Of a DNA stretch of 40,368 nucleotides, positions 39,634 through 40,368 are shown piece by piece; position 1 is the first letter of the stretch, and each line of letters opens with the position of its first letter. Source of the stretch: Clostridia bacterium (lineage in GTDB: Bacteria > Bacillota > Clostridia > Christensenellales > Aristaeellaceae). The translations under genes were made by a program, and so were the position numbers. The stretch is from NCBI GenBank assembly GCA_017550035.1, contig JAFYLS010000060.1, positions 1 through 40,368 on the forward strand, written 5' to 3'. The notes beneath the pieces were generated by a model. The model ran no database searches. It was given only the letters and a program-made list of their open reading frames with translations, and was not told the origin of the DNA.

Positions 39634-40062
39634 ATGAACAAGCTTTTTATCATCGGCAATCTTACCCGCGATCCTGAACTGCGCACCACCTCTTCCGGTA
39701 TTCAGGTGTGCTCCTTCACCGTCGCGGTCAATCGCCGCCGTGCAAACAGCGCGGACGCCGGTCAGCCCGAAGCGGATTTCTTCCGCGTTACGGCGTGGCG
39801 TCAGCTGGCTGATATCTGCGCCAAGTATCTGGCAAAGGGCCGCAAGGTTTCCGTTGTCGGCAGCGTCTCCGTCAGCACCTATACGGGCAATGACGGTCAG
39901 ACCCGCGCCACTCTTGAAGTGACGGCTGACGACATCGAATTCCTCACTCCCCGCAGTGAAGCCGGCGAAAGCGTGCCCATGATGTCCGCTCCCCAGATGA
40001 ACCGCAATCCGGCTCCTCAGGGCGGCTATGTGCAGGTGGACGAAGAAGAACTGCCGTTCTAA
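39634..40062 (+). CDS. ssb: Single-stranded DNA-binding protein
   Basis: A 142-residue SSB. The OB-fold spans about 1-108 with NKLFIIGNLTRDPELR, FTVAVNRR, FFRVTAWRQLADICAKYLAKGRKVSVVGSV split over the core, and ATLEVTADDIEFL. The short linker is Met/Pro/Gln-rich. The acidic C-terminal tip VDEEELPF is the docking site for SSB partner proteins. It binds single-stranded DNA at replication and repair. An AAGAGGT site precedes the ATG. It lies 15 bases after rpsF. Confidence 0.97.
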   Translation: MNKLFIIGNLTRDPELRTTSSGIQVCSFTVAVNRRRANSADAGQPEADFFRVTAWRQLADICAKYLAKGRKVSVVGSVSVSTYTGNDGQTRATLEVTADDIEFLTPRSEAGESVPMMSAPQMNRNPAPQGGYVQVDEEELPF

Positions 40063-40082
40063 GAAACGGCTGCCGATTTCCT

Positions 40083-40155
40083 TCCGCCTCTACAGGCGGA
40101 ACCCTTCAAGGGAGAAGTTAACATATGTTCTCCCGCTTAGAGAGCGGCTCAGCCG
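40083..40155 (+). promoter_or_regulatory. Cluster of hairpins between ssb and rpsR
   Basis: The 126-base gap holds a series of stems: TCCGCCT / AGGCGGA (40083-40100), GGGAGAA / TTCTCCC (40110-40134), CCGCT / AGCGG (40133-40147) and CGGC / GCCG (40145-40155). None has a T tract, so they are not terminators. They may be RNA processing sites or regulatory structure for rpsR. Confidence 0.5.
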
Positions 40156-40188
40156 ACCTCGATATTTCCGAGAAGGAGGTTATGCAAA

Positions 40189-40368
40189 ATGTCCGAAGAT
40201 CGTGGCGAAAAGCGTCCCCGTCCCCGCGGCCGCAAGCCCCGTCGCAAGGTGTGCGATTTCTGCGTGAGCAAGATCGAATACATCGATTATAAGGATGTGA
40301 ACCGTCTGCGTCGTTACATCAACGAACGCGGCAAGATCCTGCCCCGCCGTATGACCGGCAACTGCGCC
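40189..40368 (+). CDS. rpsR: Small ribosomal subunit protein bS18 (cut by window end)
   Basis: The first 60 codons are visible. A basic Arg/Pro/Lys-rich start is followed by [41 protein letters not shown], which is S18. The Cys residues in CDFC and NCA make it the zinc-binding (C+) form. S18 pairs with S6 on 16S rRNA. AAGGAGG lies about nine bases before ATG 40189; the ATG at 40182 is out of frame. The last residues lie outside the window. Confidence 0.95.
   Translation, partial: MSEDRGEKRPRPRGRKPRRKVCDFCVSKIEYIDYKDVNRLRRYINERGKILPRRMTGNCA

Overview
The window looks like chromosomal DNA of a Gram-positive-type (Bacillota, Clostridia-like) bacterium of moderate G+C. The grounds are the gene content (a cggR-type glycolysis regulator, DnaD/DnaI-type primosome proteins, a SigB/F/G-type sigma factor, mreBCD with PBP2 and RodA), strong AGGAGG ribosome binding sites, many TTGACA-17-TATAAT promoters and intrinsic terminators. 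I cannot name the species. I see no rRNA, tRNA, CRISPR array, insertion sequence or prophage. The DNA is compact and most genes sit in tight operons with 4-base overlaps.

Layout. 1-140: 5' end of a MerR-family gene. 204-5912 (minus): dnaE, then a degenerate anti-sigma-like protein, a sigma factor and a GHKL sensor kinase. 6064-10140 (plus): a TVP38-type membrane protein, a DMT permease, a DnaD-type protein and a DnaI/DnaC-type loader. 10195-12151 (minus): yajC, a yybP-ykoY (Mn2+) riboswitch, mntP and an APH(3')-like phosphotransferase. 12261-14509: an orphan winged-helix protein, a Myb/SANT-like protein and a double-Nudix protein. 14568-17362 (minus): metNIQ behind a leader with a Met/Cys-rich 24-codon ORF and a terminator. 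17424-26152 (minus): maf-mreB-mreC-mreD-mrdA-minD-rodA, an envelope elongation operon. 26287-29591 (minus): a MacB-like ABC exporter and pyrrolidone-carboxylate peptidase. 29684-33058 (plus): cggR-pgk-tpiA with a CggR-like operator. 33251-35637 (plus): a YicI-type alpha-xylosidase. 35726-39030 (minus): a GldA/F/G-like ABC system. 39135-40368 (plus): rpsF-ssb-rpsR, with rpsR cut by the window end.

How the parts fit. Most of the window is housekeeping: replication (dnaE, dnaD/dnaI-like, ssb), cell shape (mre, mrdA, rodA, minD), lower glycolysis and ribosomal proteins. The most interesting signals are regulatory. First is the metNIQ leader: 9 of 24 encoded residues are Met or Cys, and the end of the small ORF can pair with the terminator, as expected for ribosome-mediated attenuation. 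Second is a Mn2+ riboswitch that should control an antibiotic-kinase-like gene together with mntP. Third is an anti-sigma-like protein that has lost the expected ATP-binding residues next to an intact sigma factor, with no RsbV/SpoIIAA partner. Fourth is a near-consensus CggR operator at the cggR start site. Unusual protein architectures include four DnaB_2-like repeats in the DnaD protein, a two-Nudix fusion, and an MreC with long extensions at both ends.
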